Of a stretch of 62,688 nucleotides of DNA, positions 1 through 9,834 are shown piece by piece. Each line of letters begins with the position of its first letter. Positions within the stretch are counted from its first letter, which is position 1. Source of the DNA: a virus; IMG/VR virus record IMGVR_UViG_3300043783_000058, positions 1 to 62,688 of that record, one strand, 5' to 3'. Below the pieces are notes generated by a model. The model was given only the letters and a program-made list of their open reading frames with translations, had not been told where the DNA came from and did no database searches. Made by a program: the position numbers and the translations under genes.

Positions 1-127
1 CGCAGCTCATCCGCCAACAGGTGGCGCAGGCGATGTTCCCGGCGAACTACGCCCAGACGATGTCGAAGGCCGAGCTCGAACGCGCGCAGGCTGCCGAGTG
101 GCGCTTCCGTGCCAGTGGGCAAGGCGG
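1..127. repeat. Terminal direct repeat (assembly overlap), left copy
   Basis: These 127 bases are identical to 62562-62688. The overlap lies inside one open reading frame that stays in phase across the junction. An overlap of exactly 127 bases equals a common maximum assembly k-mer, so it most likely shows that the contig is circular and complete rather than a packaged terminal redundancy. Confidence 0.95.
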
Positions 128-722
128 CGGTAGCAAGATCACAGCGGGGAACGCACTGGCGTTCTCGAAGCAGGGCCAGACCGAATTCGACAACCAGGCC
201 CAGGGGCAGCTGCGGCCGGCGCCGACTCTGATGCCGGACCCGATGGGCGGTAAGAACAAAGACGGCACACCGGTGATGGTGGCGAACCCGCACGGTGGCA
301 CGCCACAGCGCGACCCAACAACCGTCTCTCCGATCTACCGTGGGCTCACCGCCTCGGAGCGGCAGCAGGGCGGCGCGCTCGCGCAGCAGATCGCTGCAGC
401 CAACATCGGCGACGGCATGACTCCCGGCACTGCCGCGGAGATAGCCGCGCGCGTGCAGGTTGCCTCGCGCAATCCGACTGCGAACCACAAGGGCGCGGAC
501 GGTAAGTTGTATCCAGATCTCGTCATGAGTCACGGCGAAGACGGACAGCCGCCGCACGTGTCAGTGTGGGATGGCCACCGCTACATGCAGGCGTGGACCT
601 CGCCGAACATTCTGCCGGAAGGTCCTGCTCCGGGTGGCGGTGGCATCGACACCAGTGGAGGCAACACTGGCGGCGGAGGCGGGGAACCGTCCGAGGCGCC
701 AGTCGAAGAACCACCCGCGTAA
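1..722 (+). CDS. Internal virion-type protein, C-terminal part (gene begins at 60050)
   Basis: This is the 3' end of the gene that starts at 60050 and crosses the contig junction. Codons are in phase from base 3. Joined over the 127-base overlap the gene is 3234 bases, 1077 residues. This part ends in Gly/Pro/Glu-rich low-complexity sequence with GGGG runs, typical of a disordered tail. It lies 10 bases before the 2232-residue virion protein and after a 380-residue Gly/Gln-rich one. By position it belongs with the proteins that podoviruses carry inside the capsid and eject with the DNA. I recognise no enzymatic domain. Confidence 0.8.
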   Translation, partial: QLIRQQVAQAMFPANYAQTMSKAELERAQAAEWRFRASGQGGGSKITAGNALAFSKQGQTEFDNQAQGQLRPAPTLMPDPMGGKNKDGTPVMVANPHGGTPQRDPTTVSPIYRGLTASERQQGGALAQQIAAANIGDGMTPGTAAEIAARVQVASRNPTANHKGADGKLYPDLVMSHGEDGQPPHVSVWDGHRYMQAWTSPNILPEGPAPGGGGIDTSGGNTGGGGGEPSEAPVEEPPA

Positions 723-732
723 GGAGTGAGCC

Positions 733-3700
733 ATGGCTGATCCAGTCCCCGGCACTCCTGACCTGACGCCGCCCGAGGGCGTCCCTCAAGGTATAGACAC
801 TGCCGCTCTCACCGCGAAGGGCCAAGCGCAATACGCTGCGACGCCGTCTGGCAACCGTGGCTCTGTGAGCATCAGCCAGCGCGGCGGCACCAAGTTCGGA
901 ACCTACCCTGGAGCTGGCACCCTTCCTCCCGCTCCCGCTGCTGAGCCAGAAGGCACGAAGGAGCAGCCGGCAGTTCAGCCAGTTGAAAAGCCCGCGTCCG
1001 TCCAACCGAAAGAGAACGACGACCTAGACCCGAGCGTGCACGGGTTCTTCAAGTGGGCATGGAACGGAGTGAAGGAGGGTGCTGAGAGCGCTGTACCTTC
1101 GCTCGTCGGTGGCGCGGCCGAGACCGCAAACGTGTTCCTCGGTATGCCCGCCGCCCGCGCAGCCGACGCTGTGATGGATGTCGTGCACGGCAAGATGCCG
1201 TCGAGCTCTGGCACGCATGCAGCCCAGGACTGGATGGGCGACTACTACAACAAGCAGTTGAAACCCGCCATCGACGCGTGGGAGCCCGAGGCTGGAAACC
1301 CCATCGCCCAGGGTACCCAGGGTGGCACGATGCTAGCGCTCACCAAGATCCCGGGTGTTGGGACGGCCGCCGGCGCCGCGATGGCTGCCGGTACGTTCAC
1401 ACGCTCGATGACGAACGCGATGGACGAGGGACAGACCGCGACCCAGGCCGTGGGCGGAGCGACCGTGGACACTCTCGCCATGCTGGCGATCATGAAGTTC
1501 GTCGGCAAGGAGGGTGTTGGTCTCGACAAGATCCCGTACGCGTGGGTGCGACGTGTCATCGCCGCCGTTCCTATCGCAGACATCATCGGACTCGGACAGG
1601 ACCTCGCGAAGAAAGAGATCCTCGAACACACCGGCAACCACGCCGCAGCCGAGAAGATCGACGTGACTGAGAAGCTGACCGATGTGGGCAGCATCATTCA
1701 GAACGAGATCTTCGCGATCCTCGGCGGCGCCCAACATGGTCAGCAGGGCGAGCACCAGACTGGACCGAAGCCGCCCGACCCCGCGCCCGTGAAGCCGGCC
1801 GCCGGCGCACCGCCGACACCGCCGACCCCAGAGGGTAAGGAGCCGCCTCCCCCGCCGCCGGCACCAAAAGCTATCGAAGGCACAGCACCAAAAGCTAGCG
1901 AAGCTACGGCGGTGCCCGCTGTCCCCGACCACCCCACGGGTGAGCCGGCGAAGCAGATCCGCGCGCAGCTGACCGACATGAACCGGTCAGCAACGCCGCG
2001 CAATGGAGTCCTGATCACCCCCGACACGTGGGCACACCTCGGCGAGCTGGGTGAGGACCACCCGCACGCCGGCCCGGTGCTGAACCAGATCGAGCAGGCG
2101 CGTAAGCAGGGTCGCGTGGTTGAGACCCCCGTCGGCGATCTGGTCACGAAGACGAAGGCTATCGCAGCCAGCGCGAAGGCCGAACTCACCGCCGGCGTGG
2201 ACCCACAGGAGGTCATTGGCCGTGTCACCCTGGGCACGGACGGACCAAAGCGCCCAGACCAGACCCAGGTAGTCCAATCACTGGAGCCACATGACGGAGC
2301 TGTAACCTCCGAGCGCGCGGTCAGCCCCGCGGAGCGCGACCCCGCCATGCAGGAGGCCATGGACTCAGGGAAAGTGCCCCGAGTGTCCACGCCGGAAGCG
2401 GTGCTGCATGACCGGCAGGAAGCCATGGCCAAGGAATTACCGGCCCCCGGTGCCGATACCGCCCGACCCGAGAACGCCGCTCCTGCGCCCTCTGGCGAAC
2501 CAGATTCTGTTAAACCGGGCATGTTCAAGACGGCATCGGGTAAGGAAGTACCCGTACACGTGCTCCCGGACGGTCGTATCCAGCCGCTGGATGACAACGG
2601 CGAACCCGCTGGGACCCCAGTTACTCCGCCGGCAGGCAGCGTGCGCATCGGCCCCAAGGAGCCGCTTGCCCCCGTGGAGGCCGCGCCGGTGGAGGACCTC
2701 AAAGGCAAGAGCGCCATGGAGCAGCTGCCGGCTGTGGTCAGTGCGCACGAGAAGATGGAGGCGGTGCCAGAGGGCAAGAAGAAATCTGCCTCGTTGAAGG
2801 AGCGACAGGATAACGCGAGCGCGGTGGCAGAGGCTCTCCAGAAAGCCGCGGTCGAGGCGAAGGAGAAGGGAACGGCCAGCGAAGCGGCCATCGAGCGCGC
2901 GAACGAAGCAGCCAGGGCAGCTAAGGGGCTGACCAACATCTCGAAAGAGAACACGGAGAAGGGCCGCGGGACCGGCCATGTGCAGGTGACTGCCAAGGTT
3001 GCTGAGATGCACAAGGCCGCGCGCGGTCTGCTGGGCGAAGCCCGCGAAGGCGACGAGGTCAAAGAGACCCCGAAGCAGGCAGTCACGAAGAAGCAGATCC
3101 TCAAGCGCGCCGTGAAGGCCGTGGCCAACGCCGAGGGCGCAGTCAAAGAAGTCGTGAAGGAAGCGATCAAGGGCGGCACCGAGGCCATCGCCAAGAAGCG
3201 CGAGGAGAAAAAGCCGGTCAAGGAGCCCACCGCTACGCGTCAGGAGTACGCGCGTATGCAGGCGCTCAAGGACAAGTTGATGGCCGCGCGCACGCCAGAC
3301 ACCGCTCGTGCCGCGCGCGATGAGCTTGAGACCCACCTGAACGCCGTGGTGGATCGTCTCGGCCAGCCGCGCGACATGGTGATGGAGTTCCTCAAGAGCG
3401 CCGACGAGGAGCGCAAGGAGTCCAGGGGTCGGAAGATGTCCGACACCATCGAGGATGAGGAGCAGCAGTTCGACCGACCGGACGAGGGCTTCGACACTGT
3501 GTATCGGCCGCACCAGGCGGGCGACAAAGCTGGGAAGCTGCTTTGGAACAAGGGCACGACGAAGATGCGTGCCGACTTCAAGACCCTGGGCGACGAGCTG
3601 GACAAGCGGGGATTCTTCCAGAAGATGCGCGAGCTGGAGGACACCGGGCGCGCGTCGAGCGCGCGGCGCGTGTTGGAGGAAGTGCTGAAGCACGCGAAGG

Positions 3701-6700
3701 ACGCTGGCATAGAGTCAGGCGTTACCCAACACATCCAACATATCCTGATGCGGCTGCCGGACGTACCGCTGTACAGCCGCAGCACCATCATCCGGCCACC
3801 CACTGGCGCCGCGTTCAGCGAGGCGACTGTTGGATTGTTCCATGCGTCGGCGGATCACCCGAACCTCCAGGTCAACTTCCGCGATATGCCGGGCAAGCGC
3901 ACCACCGCTGGCATCCTGCACACGCTGATGCACGAGTCAGAGCACGCGGCGACTATGTTGGAGCTGCACTACAACCCGAAGGGCGAGCTAGCCACAGCGG
4001 CCGAGCACGCGCGCCAGATTCTGGAGCGGCGCCTGCGGGACCTGTACGGCAACAAGATGATCGACGAGCACCTGGCCTACTGGAGAGTGGCCGACGCTGG
4101 CAAGCCCGAGGAGTACCACGGTGAGTTCTACGGTCTGCAAGATTCGAAGGAGATGATGGCCGAGTTGGTGAATCCGCACTTCGTGGAGCGGATCATCGAG
4201 TCGGAGATGGTTCGCCAGAAGGGCGAGAACCTCCCCTCTCAGCGTGGCCTGCCGACGCTGCTGCACTTCATCTATGGCAAGCTCGCTAAGTTCTTCGGGT
4301 ACCCCGAGAAGGAAGGCCCCGGCCTGATGCTGCACATGCTCGATCTGCAACGCGACATCAGCAAGGCGCAGCGCGAACACTTCAGCCAGTTCTACGGCGA
4401 GGGTGCGTTCGAACGGCAGGTGACGAGCTTCCCGCCGGACTACACCGCGAACCTGGCGAAAGCTGCTGAGCTCGATCCGTTCCACGAGCTGAAGCGACCA
4501 GCCCCCATGATCAAGGCGGAGGACGCGAGCGCGCACATCGTGGGTGACGAGGCGGTAGCAACCGCTCGCGACACCGCGCACGCTATAGCCAGTGGCAGCA
4601 TAGACAAGGCGCGTCGTAGCGGCACCGCGCTTGAGACCGTCGGGCAGATCTTCCGTGGTCGTAGCAAATACTTCGGGAACTCGGACGACCCGACGAACCC
4701 GATGAACGAGCTGCGTGACGCGCACACCGAGAAGGAGAAGGGGATCATGGCGGGCAAGCGCATCTCCAACCCGGTCGCGCGCCTGTGGCAGAAGCTGAAC
4801 AACGAGAGTAACCGCCGCGTCGGCCAGCTGATGATCGACGCCAGCCTGTACAAGATCAGCCTGCGTCGCCCGCTCAGCGAGGACGATCTGGCAAAGAAGC
4901 CGGATGCGTTTAAGAAGCAGGTTGCGGAACTCACTCGCCGGTACGAAGCACTCACCGACAAGGAGCGAGCGGTGTACGACGGCGCAGCGGACGCGAACAA
5001 GGAGCTGCGCGCCGTCGAGCGCCGCACTGCTATCGACTCCGCCATCGAAGGGTTCGACCTCAAGGTGACTGACGCTGAGCGGGCGCAGCTCTACGCCGCC
5101 AAGGATGAGGGCGCATACGACAAGCTCGTCGGTAAGGGCCAGCTCCTGGACTTCGGCGAGCAGAACGACAAGCTCAAGGCGGCCCTCAAGGCGTGGGTGG
5201 GTGGCCGCGATCTCGAAGGGGACTACTTCCACCTCGGGCGCCAGGGCAACTACGTGGTGCAGGCGAAGCCGGAGGGGTCGAAGGAGTTCGCCAATGAGGC
5301 CGAGGCTAACAAGTGGGCGGACTCAGCCCGCGGCATGTCGCCGAACTCGAAGGCCGACGTGGAGTTCCGTGGCGGCAAGTGGGTGGTGGACTACAAAGTC
5401 GACCATGTGTCCATGCACAAGACCCGCAAGGAGGCAGAGAAGATGCAGGCGCAGCTGGAGCGCGGCGGCTTCGAGCCGGGGTCCGTGACCGAGAAGAATT
5501 TCGACGCGAACAACGCCCCGCTCAGCCATGGTATGACCGAGCTGATGGCAGAGGCGACTCGCAAACTGAATAGGGGAGGCAACCCTGCTGACGTGAAGCC
5601 GCTGGTGGACTCGCTCCACAGCGCCTTCCTCCAGATGCAGGCGCAGCGGTCGGAGTACGCCGGCTCGCGCCTGATGCGAAAGGGCGTGGGCGGCGTGAAG
5701 GCGAGCGAGATGCGCCAGAATTTCGCCGAGCACGCGACGGCGACCACCTGGCACACCTCGCAGCTGCGGACGATCTTCAAGCAGGCCGCCGCCCTGGCGC
5801 GGCTGCGCGGCATGGCCCGCGACAGCGACGTGCCGCAGTCTCTGGCTTACAAGCGCGGCGAGACAGTGACTGCGCTGGCGAACCACAGCGCAGTGGACGT
5901 GAACACGTTCGGCAAGTTCGGCGGGTTCAACCGCGCCACCGCGCGCCTGGGGTTCCTCTCGTACCTGGCTAGCCCGATGCACGCCGCGATCTGGATGACA
6001 CAAAACGCTTACGGGATCTCGACCGCTGGTGCAAAGTACGGCTACGGTCGCGCGACAGGGGCGTTCGGCCGGGGGATGGGGGCGACGTTCAGCCCAGCGA
6101 TGCGGTCCGCGATGCGGGCGGCGTTCAAGGGTGGCAACGCAGACGACATTACCGCAGCTATCATCAAAGCGATTGGCGAGCATCCCACTATGGGCAAGTG
6201 GGCGCCCGCCATCAAGGAGCTGCACGACCGTGGCGTGATCCAGCATGGCTACGCGAATGAACTGGGCGACTTGGCGGTCGGAGGGAACAACAAAGTCTCT
6301 CGTGTATTTGAATGGGCGCGGCTGCTGCCCTCTATGGCTGATGCCTTCAATCGCACCAGCACTGCTCTCGCTGGTCTCGAACTTACAGGCGGTGATCTAC
6401 GCAAGACCACCGACCTGATCGAGCAGATCCACGCGGACTACTCGCAGGAGAACAAGCCGCTCGCGTTCAAGTACGCCGGCCGCATCCCAGGCGGTAACAG
6501 CCTGATCATGATGAAGACCTACGTGCAGTCGATGGCTCACCTGATGTACAGCAACCTGGCTGCGACGGTGACGGGAGAGACGCGGGCCGCGAAGTGGGAG
6601 GCCGCTAAAACGGTTGGCGGGATGATGGTGGTGAGCACGCTGTTCGCAGGAGTGTACGGTGCTGTTGGGCTGGAGCCTGCGCGGCTGATCGCGTACGCCT

Positions 6701-7431
6701 ACCACAAGCTGTTCGACGAGGAGGGTGAGGTATGGGATATGAAGAATGCGATCCACCACTGGCTGGTGGACACGCTTGGCGCGGGTGTTGGGAACGCCCT
6801 GGCCCGCGGCCCAGTCGCGAGCGCACTGGGAATCGACGTGCAAGACCGTATGGGGTTGGCCAACCTGTTCTTCTTCAACCCGCCCGACCTGATGACCACG
6901 GACAAGTCGGTGTGGGGAACGTTCTTCATGGACGAACTTGGACCGCTGTTCCAGATGCTGGTCGACGGCGCAACCGAGGCAACCGGCCACATTCAAAACG
7001 GTGAGTACGCACAGGCCATGGCGTCGATACTGCCGATCAAGGTCGTGAAGGATGGATTAAAAGCTCTCCAGTTGGGCACAACTGGCAAGACTAATATCCG
7101 TGGTGCCGTGCAGACGGAGCCGTCGGCGTTGGATGCGGCGAAGCAGGCGTTCGGGGTGAAGCCGGTTAGCGTAGCAGAGGCTCAAGAGAAGTCTGGGGTC
7201 ATATCCGAGTACAGCAAGGCCGAGGGAATCGCTCGTACCAACATCATACGAGCTCTGGCTGGTCAGAAGGACGGGGCGATGGATCGGCGAAACTCATTCA
7301 ACCAACGCTTCCCCAACAAGAAGATCACGTCGGCGGATGTGGAGTCGTATAGGAAGGGGACGTTGAGGCAGGAGCAGGGGATTACAAAGGACCGGCGAGC
7401 AGCCGAGGCCGCTGACTTCTCAGGGCGTTAG
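733..7431 (+). CDS. Giant internal virion (ejection) protein with HExxH metallopeptidase motif
   Basis: This 2232-residue protein starts at an ATG with AAGGAG 6 bases upstream. Residues 1-110 are Pro/Ala-rich, and about 110-300 contain small-residue hydrophobic stretches of membrane-active type. A long charged Lys/Glu/Ala helical region follows, to about 900. Residues 1067-1071 read HESEH after a hydrophobic helix, and E1140 or E1144 could be the third zinc ligand, so a gluzincin-like protease is plausible. The C-terminal ~600 residues alternate amphipathic and hydrophobic helices, as in large polyvalent phage virion proteins. It is last in the virion operon and overlaps the convergent primase gene by 12 bases. 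Inference: it is ejected with the DNA, and the protease may cut peptidoglycan peptides, host proteins or itself. The virion role is fairly sure, the protease activity is not. Confidence 0.8.
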   Translation: MADPVPGTPDLTPPEGVPQGIDTAALTAKGQAQYAATPSGNRGSVSISQRGGTKFGTYPGAGTLPPAPAAEPEGTKEQPAVQPVEKPASVQPKENDDLDPSVHGFFKWAWNGVKEGAESAVPSLVGGAAETANVFLGMPAARAADAVMDVVHGKMPSSSGTHAAQDWMGDYYNKQLKPAIDAWEPEAGNPIAQGTQGGTMLALTKIPGVGTAAGAAMAAGTFTRSMTNAMDEGQTATQAVGGATVDTLAMLAIMKFVGKEGVGLDKIPYAWVRRVIAAVPIADIIGLGQDLAKKEILEHTGNHAAAEKIDVTEKLTDVGSIIQNEIFAILGGAQHGQQGEHQTGPKPPDPAPVKPAAGAPPTPPTPEGKEPPPPPPAPKAIEGTAPKASEATAVPAVPDHPTGEPAKQIRAQLTDMNRSATPRNGVLITPDTWAHLGELGEDHPHAGPVLNQIEQARKQGRVVETPVGDLVTKTKAIAASAKAELTAGVDPQEVIGRVTLGTDGPKRPDQTQVVQSLEPHDGAVTSERAVSPAERDPAMQEAMDSGKVPRVSTPEAVLHDRQEAMAKELPAPGADTARPENAAPAPSGEPDSVKPGMFKTASGKEVPVHVLPDGRIQPLDDNGEPAGTPVTPPAGSVRIGPKEPLAPVEAAPVEDLKGKSAMEQLPAVVSAHEKMEAVPEGKKKSASLKERQDNASAVAEALQKAAVEAKEKGTASEAAIERANEAARAAKGLTNISKENTEKGRGTGHVQVTAKVAEMHKAARGLLGEAREGDEVKETPKQAVTKKQILKRAVKAVANAEGAVKEVVKEAIKGGTEAIAKKREEKKPVKEPTATRQEYARMQALKDKLMAARTPDTARAARDELETHLNAVVDRLGQPRDMVMEFLKSADEERKESRGRKMSDTIEDEEQQFDRPDEGFDTVYRPHQAGDKAGKLLWNKGTTKMRADFKTLGDELDKRGFFQKMRELEDTGRASSARRVLEEVLKHAKDAGIESGVTQHIQHILMRLPDVPLYSRSTIIRPPTGAAFSEATVGLFHASADHPNLQVNFRDMPGKRTTAGILHTLMHESEHAATMLELHYNPKGELATAAEHARQILERRLRDLYGNKMIDEHLAYWRVADAGKPEEYHGEFYGLQDSKEMMAELVNPHFVERIIESEMVRQKGENLPSQRGLPTLLHFIYGKLAKFFGYPEKEGPGLMLHMLDLQRDISKAQREHFSQFYGEGAFERQVTSFPPDYTANLAKAAELDPFHELKRPAPMIKAEDASAHIVGDEAVATARDTAHAIASGSIDKARRSGTALETVGQIFRGRSKYFGNSDDPTNPMNELRDAHTEKEKGIMAGKRISNPVARLWQKLNNESNRRVGQLMIDASLYKISLRRPLSEDDLAKKPDAFKKQVAELTRRYEALTDKERAVYDGAADANKELRAVERRTAIDSAIEGFDLKVTDAERAQLYAAKDEGAYDKLVGKGQLLDFGEQNDKLKAALKAWVGGRDLEGDYFHLGRQGNYVVQAKPEGSKEFANEAEANKWADSARGMSPNSKADVEFRGGKWVVDYKVDHVSMHKTRKEAEKMQAQLERGGFEPGSVTEKNFDANNAPLSHGMTELMAEATRKLNRGGNPADVKPLVDSLHSAFLQMQAQRSEYAGSRLMRKGVGGVKASEMRQNFAEHATATTWHTSQLRTIFKQAAALARLRGMARDSDVPQSLAYKRGETVTALANHSAVDVNTFGKFGGFNRATARLGFLSYLASPMHAAIWMTQNAYGISTAGAKYGYGRATGAFGRGMGATFSPAMRSAMRAAFKGGNADDITAAIIKAIGEHPTMGKWAPAIKELHDRGVIQHGYANELGDLAVGGNNKVSRVFEWARLLPSMADAFNRTSTALAGLELTGGDLRKTTDLIEQIHADYSQENKPLAFKYAGRIPGGNSLIMMKTYVQSMAHLMYSNLAATVTGETRAAKWEAAKTVGGMMVVSTLFAGVYGAVGLEPARLIAYAYHKLFDEEGEVWDMKNAIHHWLVDTLGAGVGNALARGPVASALGIDVQDRMGLANLFFFNPPDLMTTDKSVWGTFFMDELGPLFQMLVDGATEATGHIQNGEYAQAMASILPIKVVKDGLKALQLGTTGKTNIRGAVQTEPSALDAAKQAFGVKPVSVAEAQEKSGVISEYSKAEGIARTNIIRALAGQKDGAMDRRNSFNQRFPNKKITSADVESYRKGTLRQEQGITKDRRAAEAADFSGR

Positions 7432-9831
7432 TTCTTTCTTGATCTCGGCTTTGTCGAGGTCAGGGTTCATCCATTTTTGTTTGTTGCGCCAGCAGATCGG
7501 GCGCGGGGACTTGGCACCCACGCGGATCTGATGCATCTGCACGGCTTCAGGTAACGCACGCCGGAGGAAGCCGCGGATTTCTTCGGAGGCATAGGTCTTG
7601 CCGGTCTCGGAGTGCAGGTACTGTTTCACCATGTCGGCGGTCACAAGGTCGCGGTCGAACGGCGGCTCGCCATACTGGCAGGCGTCGTTGATGATGCGCA
7701 CTTCCTTGGTCTGGCTCTTGCTGACCATGCGGATCTTGGCAGCGGTCAGCGGTGGCGGCGCTGCGGGGTTGAACCCGTTCAGGTTCACCTGCGCGAAGTA
7801 CCACCGCAGCACGCCCGCCGCCCGCGCGGAGTTCAGCCACTTGTACAGGCCGGCGAAGTACGCATCCTTCTGCGCCTTCGAAGTCCACACTCGGATCGGC
7901 GCGTGGGCATACACACCCCAGCGTCGCTCGCCTTCGCTCGGCAACGACATCGCGTCCTCGTAGTTGCTGGTCGCGCTTATCCACAGGCGGTTACGTATAT
8001 TGAAGGGGGACATGAACTTAGGGTGGACTTCGACAGTCGATCCAGCCACGAGAGACTTGAGCGCGTTAGCAGTGTCGTCGGAGTCCCACCGCCCGTTGAT
8101 GTGGATCTCGTCAAAATGCAGAAACTTCTTTCCGTTAATATAACTTGAGTAGGCTCCTCGAAGCGTCTTATTACCAACCATTTGTGTGTTGGATTCGCCG
8201 ACAAGGCGGCGAGGTATTTCGTACGCAAGCGTCGTTTTGCCCGTGCCGAATTCCGGCGAGATGATGAGCGGCGCCGAGTCAATTTTCACCTCCGGGTGCA
8301 GGACCAGGTGCGCGAACACCTGCTTCAGATAGTCGCTGAACGCCTGGTCTTCGTGGGTCGGGAACATGTATTTCCAGAAGTCGTCCAGTAGCGCGGATTC
8401 AGTTGCGGTGGCAGGTAGAAGATCCTCCGGCGGCGTGTACTGGTTGACGTAAGCCTTCCCTCCCTCGTCGTAGAGGGAACCAGCTGCAGGGTGAAAGCCG
8501 AGTGCCTGGACAGAATGACGGACACCGAATCGACGCATAACCTTACTGGCCTCAACCGGGACACCGTTGGAGCTGACAGGCATGTAACGTGTAAGCAAGT
8601 CATCTATCACCCTCGTGGTGAGCGCTTGGCGGGTGGTCATCGAGTAGTAGATCCCTTCCTGCTCCGTCACCAACACGAACTCGTTGGCCAGGAATTGCAC
8701 CGCGGTGTCGCGGTCGAAGCGGACCTTGCCCAGCTGGTTCACTGTGTGCTGGGCGGCGATCATCAGCGGGTCAGCTGTAACTCCACGCTCCACCCGGGGC
8801 TCGTCGTCACCCACACTCGGAGCAGTCTCCACCTGTTCTGACAGGCTAGCTGGCGCAACAGGTTCTGGAGTCCCGGGGGGCACGTACCCCGCGTCCAGAG
8901 CGAACTTGACAAGGGTCCCGACAGTGATCCCACCGCCAGGAGAGAAGGAATCCCATTCACGTCGAACGACGCCTGGACTCGAATACCCGGGTTGGGTTTG
9001 ACACCACTCGTGGAAGATCTCCCAGCTCTCCTCGGACTTTTTGCCCCAGTCCTGACACGCGCAGAGGACGGTGATCCAGTCGTCTCGGTTGTTGATCGGG
9101 GGAAGATGCACAGATCCCAGCATTGCTCGTACATCATCGGCTTTGAGATCCTTGTACTGTGGCTTGGTGTAGAGGTCGTCGTTCTTCGCGAGCGCCGCGA
9201 GCTTCGCCTTCGCGCCTGCCAGCGCCGCTACGCCTAGCTGCGCTGAGATGCGCTCAAGCGGATAGGTGCGGCCGTTGTCTTCGATGATGTGGCACGGCAG
9301 CGGCGTCGCGCCTTTACGGTTAAGTGTGCCGGGTGCACGAAGCACCCGAGCGAGATCGGCGGTGGCGCTGGGATCGGCAGGGAACTCTAGCTCCTTGCAC
9401 TTCGCCTTCAACGCCTCAGCTACCGGCTTCCATTCAGCGGCCGGCACGTCGCGGTCGAGACACCAGTAGCAGTGAACTCCGCGCCCTGAGTGAACGTAAA
9501 TACTAGGGGGAGGCAATCCCGTCGTCTTAACGAACGTGGTCAGGGCGCGGAGTGCATTCGGTATAGAGCCCTCGAAGTCCTTGCCGTCGAGGTCGAGGAA
9601 GATAGCGCGCTTCGCAATCGGGTCCGCGCGGTTGTCACCCGCGTAGGACCCCATCGCGAAGAACACATTCAGGGGCCGAGTGCTCAGCTCCTGAATCTGC
9701 TTCTCAAGCGCCTCGTGCGAGACGAGCCCGTTGTAATGCCGTTGTTCTGCGAGCTTCCCGTCTGGTCCGGTGATGCCTGTGAACAGCGTGTATGGGCCGC
9801 TCGCCGGGAGAACCCTGGCGAAGAAGCTCAT
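7420..9831 (-). CDS. Bifunctional primase (AEP-type) and SF3/D5-like helicase
   Basis: This 803-residue replication protein should make primers and unwind DNA at the fork. The N-terminal archaeo-eukaryotic-type primase shows LDLD at 79-82 (metal ligands), SGRGVH at 115-120 and RAPGTLNRKG at 165-174. A PriCT-like helical linker with Trp/Cys-rich motifs lies at about 250-300. The C-terminal helicase has Walker A PEFGTGKT at 526-533 and Walker B LHFDEI at 571-576, as in D5/VirE-type superfamily 3 helicases. It is the last gene of the leftward operon, directly after the probable ssDNA-binding protein, and with the family A polymerase forms a nearly complete replisome. It starts at an ATG 3 bases after the upstream stop with a weak ribosome site, suggesting coupled translation. 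Confidence 0.92.
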   Translation of the reverse strand: MSFFARVLPASGPYTLFTGITGPDGKLAEQRHYNGLVSHEALEKQIQELSTRPLNVFFAMGSYAGDNRADPIAKRAIFLDLDGKDFEGSIPNALRALTTFVKTTGLPPPSIYVHSGRGVHCYWCLDRDVPAAEWKPVAEALKAKCKELEFPADPSATADLARVLRAPGTLNRKGATPLPCHIIEDNGRTYPLERISAQLGVAALAGAKAKLAALAKNDDLYTKPQYKDLKADDVRAMLGSVHLPPINNRDDWITVLCACQDWGKKSEESWEIFHEWCQTQPGYSSPGVVRREWDSFSPGGGITVGTLVKFALDAGYVPPGTPEPVAPASLSEQVETAPSVGDDEPRVERGVTADPLMIAAQHTVNQLGKVRFDRDTAVQFLANEFVLVTEQEGIYYSMTTRQALTTRVIDDLLTRYMPVSSNGVPVEASKVMRRFGVRHSVQALGFHPAAGSLYDEGGKAYVNQYTPPEDLLPATATESALLDDFWKYMFPTHEDQAFSDYLKQVFAHLVLHPEVKIDSAPLIISPEFGTGKTTLAYEIPRRLVGESNTQMVGNKTLRGAYSSYINGKKFLHFDEIHINGRWDSDDTANALKSLVAGSTVEVHPKFMSPFNIRNRLWISATSNYEDAMSLPSEGERRWGVYAHAPIRVWTSKAQKDAYFAGLYKWLNSARAAGVLRWYFAQVNLNGFNPAAPPPLTAAKIRMVSKSQTKEVRIINDACQYGEPPFDRDLVTADMVKQYLHSETGKTYASEEIRGFLRRALPEAVQMHQIRVGAKSPRPICWRNKQKWMNPDLDKAEIKKELTP

Positions 9832-9834
9832 GCG

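Noticed and set aside
1-127. Biological direct terminal repeats as in T7-like phages
   Set aside because: The repeat is exactly 127 bases and falls in the middle of a gene; an assembly overlap explains it fully.
1740-3230. Long minus-strand open frame inside the giant virion protein gene
   Set aside because: No ribosome site or protein-like features; the plus-strand frame runs through uninterrupted with consistent composition.
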